Positions 24,861 through 32,904 of a stretch of 64,000 bases of DNA are shown here, piece after piece. The DNA is taken from NCBI RefSeq assembly GCF_000380335.1, contig NC_021149.1, forward strand, positions 1,798,001 to 1,862,000, read 5' to 3'. A model generated the notes under the pieces. It made no database searches, was not told the DNA's origin, and saw only the letters and a list, made by a program, of their open reading frames with translations. This DNA comes from Azotobacter vinelandii CA. Its GTDB lineage: Bacteria; Pseudomonadota; Gammaproteobacteria; Pseudomonadales; Pseudomonadaceae. How positions within the stretch are numbered: position 1 is the first letter of the stretch; the number at the start of each line of letters is the position of its first letter. Position numbers and translations under genes: made by a program.

Positions 24861-25826
24861 TCCTGTTAAACCTCTGCGTCGGGAGGCGCGGGCCCTGACG
24901 TGAGGAAGGATATACATGCCGAGTTCCTCGAGCGCTTCGGCCACAGGACGCTTGCCATATTTCAAGTTCAGGATGACGTGGTCCACGCCGGTATCCTGAA
25001 GCGTCTGTAGCAAGGCCCGCAGGTGATCGCGCCCGAGGCGGAACCCCGGATGAATGTGGATGGGCGAGCATCCAGGTCGATGTAAAGCGACTGCATGAAC
25101 GGCTTTTAGGCAGCACCGCACTGTTTCATGACCTCCTCTCGCCAGTCCTCCACGATCAGCCGCTGCATTTTCGGCGGGCGTGGAGAGTTGATCCAGCCAT
25201 GGCTTTCGCGCGCGATCCAATCGAGCGACTGTCGGCTGTGTCCGGTCACGAACAGCGGGATTTCCCAGGTCGTGGGTTTGGGGATGAGGTCGGCGCTCAG
25301 CAATTCGCCGTCACTCCAGCGGATGGGCGCGAAGCGAGTGCGATGGGCCTGGCGTATCACTTCGCAGTGCTCTCGAAATATCTCGCCACGCTTTTCGGGA
25401 TCGACATTAAAGGCAGGGAACTCCACTGGCTGGTCGCCGAAAGCCTCCCTCAGGAGCAAGCGGACGCTCGCCGCCGCCTTGGTGGTATGCAAGGGATGGT
25501 GCAAGGGAAGGGCGATGGAGGCGGTGCCTAGCACGATGTCTGTCGTATGGGCGGCCATGTAAGCCCAGGTACACCCAAGGGTCGAAGACTTGGCCGATAT
25601 CGCCGAAATCCGGATCCCGAAGAGGGACGTCGCGAAACCAGAGTGCGGAAAGCCCAAGCTCCTCTGCGCGTTTGGCCAATGCGACCTGATTAAGCATGCT
25701 TGGTGTGTCCCCTTCGAAGGCCTCTAAGGGAAAGAACAATCCTAGGCTCAAGTGGCCTTGCGTGAAGGTTCGCCTGAATCCTCGATGCTCATGGTGGGAA
25801 ATCATGCTCGGTTGATACATGTTCAT
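24852..25826 (-). pseudogene. LLM-class (luciferase-like) flavin oxidoreductase, broken
   Basis: Three successive frames carry pieces of one luciferase-like monooxygenase. The first, from 25826, has LSLGLFFPLEAFEGDTPSM and AKRAEELGLSALWFRDVPL. The second has AAHTTDIVLGTASIALPLHH, then FPAFNVDPEKRGEIFREH and PLFVTGHSRQSLDWIA. The third, to 24852, has LRALLQTLQDTGVDHVILNL and ends at YILPHV-like residues. At least two frameshifts are needed, and the piece between KAAASVRLL and REAFGDQPVEF looks shortened. LLM enzymes oxidise substrates with reduced flavin. The gene is almost certainly inactive, unlike its intact neighbours. Confidence 0.85.
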
Positions 25827-25885
25827 CTTCCTCGGTCGGCGAACGCGAGCCGCGCTCTGGAGCCCCAGGGCGCGGGGTTGATCGC

Positions 25886-27010
25886 TCAGGGGCGATAGGT
25901 CGGGTAGTCGGTGTAGCCCTTGTCGGTACCGCCGTACATGCTGGTCAGGTCGACTGGATTGAGCGGCCAGTTGTTGGCGATACGGTCGGGCAGGTCGGGG
26001 TTGGCGATGAAGGGGCGACCAAACGCGATCAGATCGCCCCAGCCGGCCTGGATCACCCGATTGCCGCGTTCTGCGGTGTACTTGCCGGCATAGAGGATCT
26101 TGCCGCTGAAGGTCTTGCGAACATCCTCGCGGAAGGCCTCCGGCAACTCGGGGGCGTTCTCCCAGTCGGCTTCGGCGAGCGACAGGTAGGCGATGCCCTC
26201 GTCCTCCAGGATCTTCACGGCCTCGATGTAGGTCTGGTGGGGGTCTTCCTCGACCAGGCCGAGGTAGACGCGGTCTTCGTCCGTGGTGGCGAACAGGGGA
26301 GCGAAGCGGACGCCCATGCGCTCCTTGCCAACGACATCGGCAACGGCCTGAGTGATCTCGCGCAGGAAGCGCAGGCGGTTGTGCAGCGAGCCGCCATATT
26401 CATCGTCACGCCGGTTGGTATGGGCGGAAATGAATTGGTTCACTAGGTAGCCGTTCGCGCAGTGCAGTTCCACCCCGTCGAAACCGGCTTCCAAGGCATT
26501 GCGGGCGGCCTGGGCATAGAGCTGGATCAGCTCCTTCACCTCCGCAGTAGTCAGCGCCCGTGGAGTGGACGGCTCGGCCAGCGCGCCCGTGCCGGGGCCG
26601 GTCTCGATGAACACCTTGACGCTGTCCGCCCGGATGGCCGAGGGCGCAACCGGCGCTTCACCGCCGGGCTGCAGGGAGGTGTGCGACACGCGGCCGACGT
26701 GCCAGAGTTGAGCGAAGATCACACCCCTTTCGGCATGCACGGCATCGGTGACCTTGCGCCAGCCTTCGACCTGCTCGGCGCTGTGGATGCCTGGGGTCCA
26801 GGCGTAGCCCTGGCCACGGGGCTCGATCTGGGTACCTTCGGTCACCATGAAACCGGCACCAGTGCGCTGGCGGTAATAGGTGGCCATCAGATCGTTCGGA
26901 ATATTGCCAGGCTGGGAGCTGCGCGAGCGGGTCAGTGGCGGCAGGACGATGCGGTTCTTGAGGGTGTACGGGCCCAACTGGGCGGTAGTAAAGAGTGCGG
27001 ACTGTTTCAT
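25886..27010 (-). CDS. Old Yellow Enzyme family alkene reductase
   Basis: The 374-residue enzyme is an FMN-dependent ene-reductase of the NemA/XenB group. Visible motifs are NRIVLPPLTRSRS near the start, YYRQRTGAGFMVTEGTQI, FAQLWHVGRVSH, the substrate-binding His/Asn pair in HCANGYLVNQF, RRDDEYGGSLHNRLRFL, and the C-terminal FGRPFIANPDLPDR. It reduces activated C=C bonds of enones or nitro compounds with NADPH. MKQSALF at 27010 is preferred; an ATG at 27025 adds five residues. It lies 63 bp after the ALDH gene in the same direction, so an operon is likely. Confidence 0.93.
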   Translation of the reverse strand: MKQSALFTTAQLGPYTLKNRIVLPPLTRSRSSQPGNIPNDLMATYYRQRTGAGFMVTEGTQIEPRGQGYAWTPGIHSAEQVEGWRKVTDAVHAERGVIFAQLWHVGRVSHTSLQPGGEAPVAPSAIRADSVKVFIETGPGTGALAEPSTPRALTTAEVKELIQLYAQAARNALEAGFDGVELHCANGYLVNQFISAHTNRRDDEYGGSLHNRLRFLREITQAVADVVGKERMGVRFAPLFATTDEDRVYLGLVEEDPHQTYIEAVKILEDEGIAYLSLAEADWENAPELPEAFREDVRKTFSGKILYAGKYTAERGNRVIQAGWGDLIAFGRPFIANPDLPDRIANNWPLNPVDLTSMYGGTDKGYTDYPTYRP

Positions 27011-27073
27011 TTCATATACCCACATATCTAGAATATTAGATGTATTGAGTCAAATGAACGAGGCTGTGCGCGG

Positions 27074-28573
27074 TCAGAACAACCCGAGCGGCGCTTCGTT
27101 GAGGCTGACATAGATGTTCTTCTTCTGGCTGTAGGCTTCCAGAATCGACTTGTGGGTTTCCCGTCCCAGGCCGGATTTCTTGTAGCCGCCGAAGGGCGCG
27201 TGGGCGGGGATTTCGTGATAGGTGTTGACCCACATCCGCCCGGTTTCCACCGCGCGTGCCACGCGCAGCGCCCGGTTGATGTCCTGGGTCCAGACCGCGC
27301 CCGCCAGGCCGTATTCCGAATCGTTGGCCATGGCAATGACGTCCGCTTCGTCCTTGAACGGAATCACGCATAGAACGGGACCGAAGATTTCCTCGTAGGC
27401 CACACGCATGTCGTTGCGTACGTCGACCAGGATTGTTGGCTGGATGAAGAAGCCCGCATCGTAATCGGCACCTGTCAGACGACCACCGCCTAGCAGTACC
27501 TTGGCACCTTCCTGCTTGGCGATATCGACGTAGCCAAGGATTCGCTCCATCTGTGTCTTGCTGACCTGGGCACCCATCATGGTGTCCGGATGCAGCGGGT
27601 CGCCCACGCGCACGGCTTCGAATTTCTGCTTGACCTCATCCAGGAAGCGCTCGTAGATCGACTCGTGCACGAACAGCCGAGCGCCGGATTCGCAGACTTG
27701 GCCCTGGTTCCACAGAATGGCGAGTGCTGCGCCTTCCACGGCCTTGTCCCAGTTGGCATCGGGGAAGACGATATTGGCCGACTTGCCGCCCAGCTCGAGG
27801 GTCGCCGGAATGAGCTTCTTCGCCGCCGCGTCGGCCACCCGATGGCCGACACTTGTCGAGCCGGTGAAGGCAAGCTTGCGCACGTCCGGATGGTCCAGCA
27901 GCGCCTGGCCCGCCGAGGCACCCGTACCGGTGACGATGTTCACAACCCCGGCCGGCAATACCTGGGCGAAGATCTTTGCGAGTTCGAGGATGCTGACCGG
28001 GGTCAGTTCGGAAGGTTTGATGACGACGGTATTTCCTATCGCGATGGCCGGGGCGATTTTCCAGGCGGCCATCAGCAGTGGGAAGTTCCAAGGGATCACC
28101 TGGCCGACGACGCCCAGCGGCTCGCTGAGCACGATGCTGAGCGTCTGTTCATCCAGCATGACTGCCTCGTCCGAGTGGCTGCGGATCACGCCGGCGAAAT
28201 AGCGGAAGTGATCGATCGCCAACGGGATGTCGACGGAACTGCTCTCACGGATTGGCTTGCCTACATCGAGGGATTCCAGGGCGGCGAACCGTTCGGCGTC
28301 GGCTTCCAGCAAGTCGGCGATCTTCAGCAGCGCATTGGCGCGTTCTATTGGCGTGGTGCTGCGCCAGGCTTCGAAAGCGCGTTGCGCGGCCTGTACTGCA
28401 CGGTCGACGTCGACCGCCGTGGCGTTCGGGATGCCGGTGAGGGTTTTCCCGTTGGCGGGATTGAGGATGGTGATGGTTTCGCCGTTTTCACCTGCAACCC
28501 ACTGATTGTCGATGAACAGGCCGTAGCTGCTGTCGGGAGCGTAGTTCGAACGGGTATCGTTGGACGCTTGCAT
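27074..28573 (-). CDS. NAD(P)-dependent aldehyde dehydrogenase
   Basis: The 499-residue enzyme is a complete class-1/2-type ALDH. It has GVVGQVIPWNFPLLMAAWK, the cofactor motif FTGSTSVGHR, catalytic Glu in LELGGKSANIVF, catalytic Cys in NQGQVCESGARLFV, EEIFGPVLCV and PFGGYKKSGLGRE. It oxidises aldehydes to acids. AGGAGG precedes the start at 28573. The OYE gene follows on the same strand, and the divergent TetR gene starts 182 bp away, so the shared intergenic region probably controls both directions. The pairing of OYE and ALDH suggests handling of unsaturated aldehydes. Confidence 0.94.
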   Translation of the reverse strand: MQASNDTRSNYAPDSSYGLFIDNQWVAGENGETITILNPANGKTLTGIPNATAVDVDRAVQAAQRAFEAWRSTTPIERANALLKIADLLEADAERFAALESLDVGKPIRESSSVDIPLAIDHFRYFAGVIRSHSDEAVMLDEQTLSIVLSEPLGVVGQVIPWNFPLLMAAWKIAPAIAIGNTVVIKPSELTPVSILELAKIFAQVLPAGVVNIVTGTGASAGQALLDHPDVRKLAFTGSTSVGHRVADAAAKKLIPATLELGGKSANIVFPDANWDKAVEGAALAILWNQGQVCESGARLFVHESIYERFLDEVKQKFEAVRVGDPLHPDTMMGAQVSKTQMERILGYVDIAKQEGAKVLLGGGRLTGADYDAGFFIQPTILVDVRNDMRVAYEEIFGPVLCVIPFKDEADVIAMANDSEYGLAGAVWTQDINRALRVARAVETGRMWVNTYHEIPAHAPFGGYKKSGLGRETHKSILEAYSQKKNIYVSLNEAPLGLF

Positions 28574-28719
28574 AGGGTGCCTCCTGGGGGATGTGTGGTG
28601 GACTTCGAATTCAGATTATTTTCGATATCGAGATATGTCAATATTTAGTTTTTTAGTTTTTTCTCACCGTGCATGCAGCACCACCATGCAATCCCCCGTG
28701 CTACAAGGGAAGCGCTTGC

Positions 28720-28747
28720 TTGACTTTTGAGACGATCGGTCTAAATA
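28720..28747 (+). promoter_or_regulatory. TetR-gene promoter with overlapping operator
   Basis: TTGACT (28720-28725), a 16-bp spacer and TAAATA (28742-28747) form a promoter. The operator GAGAC-GATCG-GTCTA lies at 28729-28743 in the spacer. The same core occurs before the AcuI gene. The pattern resembles the NemR box TAGAC-N5-GTCTA, as I recall it. Confidence 0.75.
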
Positions 28748-28755
28748 ATGAATCC

Positions 28756-29388
28756 ATGAACACTGACAAACCTACGGCCCGCCGGGGCCGGCCTCCCAGG
28801 ATCAATCGAGAGCACGGCGACACGCGTGAGGCCCTCCTGCGTGCCGGGATGGAAATACTCACCGAGCAAGGTTTCGCGGCCACTGGCATCGATACCGTGC
28901 TCAAGCGTATCCAAGTGCCCAAGGGGTCCTTCTACCACTACTTCGACAGCAAGGAGGCGTTCGGCCAACAGGTCCTCGAGCGCTATGCCGCCTACTTCGC
29001 CCGCAAGCTCGACCGCTGGCTGCTGGATCAGGACGAAGCCCCGCTGCAGCGACTGCGGAATTTCGTCGAGGACGCGAAGGCCGGCATGGCCCGGCACCAG
29101 TTCCGGCGCGGTTGCCTGGTCGGCAACCTGGGCCAGGAGGTCGTGGTCCTGCCGGACAGCTTCCGCTGGCAGTTGGAGCAGGTCCTGCTCGATTGGCAAC
29201 AACGCCTTGTCCGTTGCCTGAACGAGGCGGTCGAAGCGGGTGAGATCGCTCCCGGTACCGACTGCAACGCCCTTGCGGCGTACTTCTGGATCGGCTGGGA
29301 AGGCGCCGTGCTACGCGCCAGGCTGGTCCAGGGTATCCATCCCCTGGATGTCTTCATCCAGGGATTTCTGACTGGCATCGAACGCTGA
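28756..29388 (+). CDS. TetR-family repressor, AcuR/NemR-like
   Basis: The 210-residue protein has an N-terminal TetR helix-turn-helix (REALLRAGMEILTEQGFAAT, VLKRIQVPKGSFYHYFDSKEAF) and an AcuR-type C-terminal domain with RRGCLVGNLGQEV, whose Cys is a candidate electrophile sensor. AcuR represses acryloyl-CoA reductase genes and NemR represses nemA. Here an AcuI-like gene lies directly downstream and an OYE gene is in the divergent operon. Operators in front of its own gene and of the AcuI gene suggest autoregulation and control of acuI. A weak hairpin with eight T residues lies at its 3' end (29374-29400). Confidence 0.88.
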   Translation: MNTDKPTARRGRPPRINREHGDTREALLRAGMEILTEQGFAATGIDTVLKRIQVPKGSFYHYFDSKEAFGQQVLERYAAYFARKLDRWLLDQDEAPLQRLRNFVEDAKAGMARHQFRRGCLVGNLGQEVVVLPDSFRWQLEQVLLDWQQRLVRCLNEAVEAGEIAPGTDCNALAAYFWIGWEGAVLRARLVQGIHPLDVFIQGFLTGIER

Positions 29389-29397
29389 TGCTTTTTT

Positions 29398-29427
29398 TTG
29401 CTGTTTTATAGACGATCGGTCTAAATT
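29398..29427 (+). promoter_or_regulatory. acuI promoter with perfect TetR operator
   Basis: TAGAC-GATCG-GTCTA (29409-29423) is a 5-bp-arm inverted repeat lying between a weak -35 candidate TTGCTG (29398-29403) and TAAATT (29422-29427). It shares 14 of 15 bases with the site upstream of the TetR gene. Confidence 0.75.
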
Positions 29428-29436
29428 GAGGTCAAG

Positions 29437-30420
29437 ATGTTCAAGGCAATCGTGATCGACAAGGACGCTTCGGCGTATCAGGCCCGGATGGCCGAGCTGG
29501 ACGACGAGAAACTGCCCGAAGGTGATGTCACCGTGCGGGTGTCCTACAGCACGCTCAATTTCAAGGATGGGTTGGCCATTACCGGTAAAGGCCCGGTGGT
29601 GCGCCAGTTCCCGATGGTGCCGGGGATCGATTTCGTCGGCACGGTGGAGGCGAGCACGGATCCCCGCTACCAGCCGGGAGACAAGGTACTGCTCAACGGA
29701 TGGGGCGTGGGGGAAACCCACTGGGGAGGGCTGGCGCAGAAAGCCAGGGTCAAGGGCGATTGGCTGATCCCGCTGCCTTTGGGCATGACTGAACGGCAGG
29801 CCATGGCCATCGGTACCGCGGGCTACACCTCGATGCTGTGCCTGATGGCATTGGAGCGTCACGGTGTGCGACCGGAGCAGGGCAAGGTGTTGGTCACGGG
29901 TGCCAACGGTGGTGTGGGCAGCTTCGCGATCGCGCTCCTGGCGCGCAATGGCTATTCGGTCATCGCCGCGACAGGCAGGCCCGAGGAGACCGATTACCTC
30001 AAGCAACTGGGTGCGGAAACGATCATCCATCGATCCGAACTCTCGGAGCCTGGGCGTCCCCTCGGGAAGGAGCGCTGGGCGGCGGCAATCGATTCGGTGG
30101 GCAGCCATACCCTGGCCAATGTCTGCGCTGGAACTCAGGCGGAAGGGGCGGTTGCCGCGTGCGGCCTGGCCCAGGGCATGGACCTGCCGGCAACCGTCGC
30201 GCCCTTCATCCTCAGAGGCGTGAGCCTGCTGGGTGTTAATAGTGTCACGCAGCCCTACCTTCGACGGGTCGAGGCCTGGAGCCGTCTGTGCGCCGAGCTG
30301 GATCTGGAAAAACTGACCGACATCACCCATGAGATCGGGTTGGAACAGAGTCTTCAGGCCGCGCAGCACTTGCTGCAAGGGAAGGTGAGGGGACGCTTGG
30401 TAGTGGACGTGAACAGCTGA
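29437..30420 (+). CDS. acuI: AcuI-type NADPH-dependent acryloyl-CoA reductase (MDR family)
   Basis: The 327-residue zinc-free medium-chain reductase matches AcuI/YhdH: MFKAIVIDKDASAYQARM, YSTLNFKDGLAITGKG, FPMVPGIDFVGTVEAS, LNGWGVGETHWGGLAQKARV, the NADPH motif VTGANGGVGSFAIALL and a late VNSVTQPYLRR. AcuI reduces the toxic acryloyl-CoA to propionyl-CoA and protects against acrylate. GAGG precedes the ATG. It is under the TetR-type operator just upstream. Its close homology to AcuI is clear, though related quinone or enone reductases cannot be fully excluded. Confidence 0.88.
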   Translation: MFKAIVIDKDASAYQARMAELDDEKLPEGDVTVRVSYSTLNFKDGLAITGKGPVVRQFPMVPGIDFVGTVEASTDPRYQPGDKVLLNGWGVGETHWGGLAQKARVKGDWLIPLPLGMTERQAMAIGTAGYTSMLCLMALERHGVRPEQGKVLVTGANGGVGSFAIALLARNGYSVIAATGRPEETDYLKQLGAETIIHRSELSEPGRPLGKERWAAAIDSVGSHTLANVCAGTQAEGAVAACGLAQGMDLPATVAPFILRGVSLLGVNSVTQPYLRRVEAWSRLCAELDLEKLTDITHEIGLEQSLQAAQHLLQGKVRGRLVVDVNS

Positions 30421-30508
30421 AAGCCGTACTTCACGGTCTCGGGGTGGCCATGGCCGCCCCGGATCAACATGGCGATCTCATATCGGGTGTTGCTTAGAGG
30501 ATGTGCAA

Positions 30509-30528
30509 GTTTACATATATTTGTAAAC
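30509..30528. promoter_or_regulatory. Unassigned operator-like palindrome
   Basis: GTTTACA-N6-TGTAAAC is a perfect 7-bp inverted repeat about 97 bp upstream of the broken HU gene. The spacing and AT-rich centre fit a dimeric repressor site. I cannot assign the protein. Confidence 0.45.
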
Positions 30529-30624
30529 ACCTTCTTAGGACGCGATTAACCATACAAAAAACATGGTCGAATCGCTTCAGCGGAATTTATCCTCGCGTTG
30601 ACTGCTACAGCCAGAGGATTCCCG

Positions 30625-30898
30625 ATGAACAAATCCGAATTGATCGCCAGCGTAGCGAATCATGGCGATCTGGATAAAGCCACTGCCACGAAGGTCATCA
30701 ATGCTCTGCTGGAGACCATCGCGGCGCGAACTGAAGGCGGGTCGTGAAGTGAGTCTGGTGGGCTTCGGCGCCTTCACGGTGAAGGAGCGGGCCGCACGCA
30801 CCGGGCGCAATCCCTCCACCGGTCAAGAACTCGAGATCAGGGCTGCAAGAGTTCCCGGCTTCAAAGCGGGTAAGGGGCTGAAAGAAGCGGTGAACTGA
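30625..30898 (+). pseudogene. HU-family DNA-binding protein, frameshifted
   Basis: From 30625 the frame reads [20 protein letters not shown], a clear HU N-terminus, then reaches a stop at about 30745. The remaining HU sequence ([50 protein letters not shown]) continues in the next frame to 30898. One extra C in the run GCGGCGCGAACTG near 30730 explains the break. HU bends and compacts DNA. The rest is fully conserved, so this is either a sequencing error or a very recent mutation of a secondary HU gene. Confidence 0.88.
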
Positions 30899-31098
30899 TA
30901 TGCGCTTTATAAATCACAACGTTTAGATGTTCCAAAAGTCCCTTGTACCTCTGGTCCCGTTCGTCAGGATAATAGTGATCTATCAGGCTTGTGATGGACT
31001 GAGAGCTTTCCTGACGCATTACTACAGTGTGTCGCATTATATCTTTGGCGCCTTCGTACCCCTGTTTTTTGGCTATTGGAACATCGGTCGAAAGAAAA

Positions 31099-31320
31099 AT
31101 GCCAAACGGGAAATGGACCTGGCATTGGTCCTTTGTTTCCGGTGTGAGCTATGTTCTCCTCATGAATGTGGTAAAAGAAGTGTTCGACGATCCAACTGCG
31201 AACGGTATTCCATTCCTGCTGACTTGGCATCAGCTCGCTGCGGATATGTCCGGTCTCATTACTTTCATCGTGTGCTACATCGTCTGGTTCCGGCTTCAAC
31301 AGGCGAAACTGCAAGCTTGA
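31099..31320 (+). CDS. Small hypothetical membrane protein (73 aa)
   Basis: The 73-residue protein has two hydrophobic segments, about residues 8-24 (HWSFVSGVSYVLLMNVV) and 50-65 (MSGLITFIVCYIVWF), separated by a charged loop. Start choice is uncertain: only an AAAGAA sequence lies before 31099 and the frame is open further upstream. GC content is lower than average, suggesting acquisition. No family is recognised. Confidence 0.45.
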   Translation: MPNGKWTWHWSFVSGVSYVLLMNVVKEVFDDPTANGIPFLLTWHQLAADMSGLITFIVCYIVWFRLQQAKLQA

Positions 31321-31502
31321 CTGTGGCGGGGCTCAGCGACACCTCACTGCCCACAACTGATCTGATCTAATGATGTCGCGAATTTGCCGCGATTTTTTGA
31401 AAAACGAGAATTATATGCTGAAAATAGTCTGCGAATTCATGACTCCCCCTGCCGGCGGATAATTTGCAGTGGCTACTACTCATCAACCATTACCCAACTT
31501 GG

Positions 31503-32480
31503 CTATCCTGTAGCAGACGATTGATCCTGACCAACGAATGCCGGTATCGCTCGGATATAGATCAGCTCTCCAACCAGCTCGACCAGGGTCTGAGTGATTA
31601 CCGCTGCCGCCGCAAGACCGCGAATGTCCTCAGGCAATGCCAAGGCTAACGGCAGAACTACCAGGGAATTGCGAGTAGAAGCGCTGAAGGTCACGGCCCT
31701 TGCTGCGCCAGTTGGAAGTTTGAACAGCTTCGAAACCAGCGCACCGACCAACGGCGCCAAGAAAAGGAAGCCGATATATACCGGCATCACTGGCAGCAAC
31801 TTTTCAATATCGCTTACAACGGCTGCGATCTGCGATCCGACTACAACGACGAGCACGATAGCCATGGCTGGCACCGGCAACCATGCCCAGAGAGCAGTCC
31901 ATGTCCTGATGATAGCTGACCTTTTGGCTATGGCTTCAGTAAGTAATGCCAAGACCAGAGGCGCCACAATCAGAGCGAGGAAGGCCTTGATGAACGGGCC
32001 GATAGACACCACTACCCCGGAAACACCACTGAGCATCAGGCCCAGATAGAGCGGCAACAGGACGAGTTGCAGCAACAGCAAGATCGGTGTAGCGGAAAGC
32101 ATCAGCTTGGAGTTGCCTTTTCCAATGTGAGTGAAGACAACTACATAGTCGATGCAAGGCGTCAGCAACACCAGCAACGCCCCGGCCAGGATGGCTGGGT
32201 GACCAGATAGCGCACGAGTCAGACCCCACACCAGGAGCGGGATCAAGATAAAGTTGGCAACCAGTAGGGCGCCCATGAAAGACCTGCTGCTCAGACCTTC
32301 GCGCAAGTGGAGGAAGGGGATTTGCAGGAACATCGCATACATCAAAACAGCGATAGTCGGAGTGACCAGAGCTTCCAGTCCCGCCGCTGCCGACGGTGCA
32401 ACAAGACCACCGAGCGCGGCGATAATGATCGCCACGAAATAGATCGGTATCTGATTCTGTTCCAGTGCATCCCTGTGCAT
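31503..32480 (-). CDS. ACR3/BASS-like arsenic-resistance-type transporter
   Basis: The 325-residue protein has about ten membrane helices. It belongs to the bile-acid:sodium symporter/ACR3 superfamily: VAPSAAAGLEALVTPTIAVLMY at the start, LLTPCIDYVVVFTHIG in the fourth segment (the Cys position conserved in ACR3 efflux pumps) and TFSASTRNSLVVLPLALALP late in the protein. Arsenite export is a plausible but unproven role, since no arsC lies nearby. GC content is lower than that of the flanking genes. A decayed MerR-type gene lies just upstream on the same strand. Confidence 0.82.
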   Translation of the reverse strand: MHRDALEQNQIPIYFVAIIIAALGGLVAPSAAAGLEALVTPTIAVLMYAMFLQIPFLHLREGLSSRSFMGALLVANFILIPLLVWGLTRALSGHPAILAGALLVLLTPCIDYVVVFTHIGKGNSKLMLSATPILLLLQLVLLPLYLGLMLSGVSGVVVSIGPFIKAFLALIVAPLVLALLTEAIAKRSAIIRTWTALWAWLPVPAMAIVLVVVVGSQIAAVVSDIEKLLPVMPVYIGFLFLAPLVGALVSKLFKLPTGAARAVTFSASTRNSLVVLPLALALPEDIRGLAAAAVITQTLVELVGELIYIRAIPAFVGQDQSSATG

Positions 32481-32529
32481 ATGTCTTTACCTCACAAAGC
32501 CCAAACTCTACGCGTTCCCTCACTGCACG

Positions 32530-32790
32530 TCGAACGCGCGGTAAGCAGGCTGTTCGCATCGCTGCGGTTCTGACAGGGATCGTTCAACGGAGCAGGGTAC
32601 GGATCTCCTTGTAGGTCTTGTCCAGCAGGCGGCAGTGGCGAATGAGTGACAACTTCTCGACATGGGTACCCGTGACGCGGAAGTTGTCCCCCGAGTGGGC
32701 TGGCGCGGCCAGCAGTCCTGCCCGCTCGTGGTAGCGGATTTTTCCACCTGCGCTCCAGTGATCTCCGCCAGCCCCCGATTTTCGCTGCAA
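32530..32790 (-). pseudogene. MerR-family Cd/Pb/Zn-responsive regulator, decayed
   Basis: Pieces of a CadR/PbrR-like regulator are spread over frames. The middle frame has KIRYHERAGLL, APAHSGDNFRV, and VEKLSLIRHCRLLDKTYKEI. The start, AKIGG..., and the first helix need one-base insertions near 32745 and 32780. The continuation after RTLL (DPCQNRSDANSLLTA) is in another frame and fades out near 32530. The metal-binding C-terminus is absent. It lies divergent from the CadA-type ATPase, the usual place for cadR. It cannot make a working protein as read. Confidence 0.82.
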
Positions 32791-32835
32791 TATCTTGGCG
32801 TTTGGTTGCGCGTGTCCTGCTTCGACTTTGGCCGC

Positions 32836-32866
32836 TTGACTCTGTAGTGGCTACAGAGTGTCTACT
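32836..32866 (+). promoter_or_regulatory. MerR-type promoter/operator of the P-type ATPase gene
   Basis: TTGACT (32836-32841), a 19-bp spacer and TCTACT (32861-32866). The spacer contains the perfect inverted repeat ACTCTGTAG-TGG-CTACAGAGT (32839-32859). The long 19-bp spacer and palindrome are the hallmark of promoters activated by CadR/PbrR/ZntR proteins. The site is intact although the adjacent regulator gene is broken. Confidence 0.85.
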
Positions 32867-32904
32867 CGCGGATAGCAACGACGCCGAAGGGGAGGGAGAA
32901 GGAC

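Noticed and set aside
27590-28648. Long open frame on the plus strand opposite aldehyde dehydrogenase
   Set aside because: It is the antisense shadow of a clearly identified ALDH; GC-rich third positions keep the opposite frame open and the product resembles nothing.
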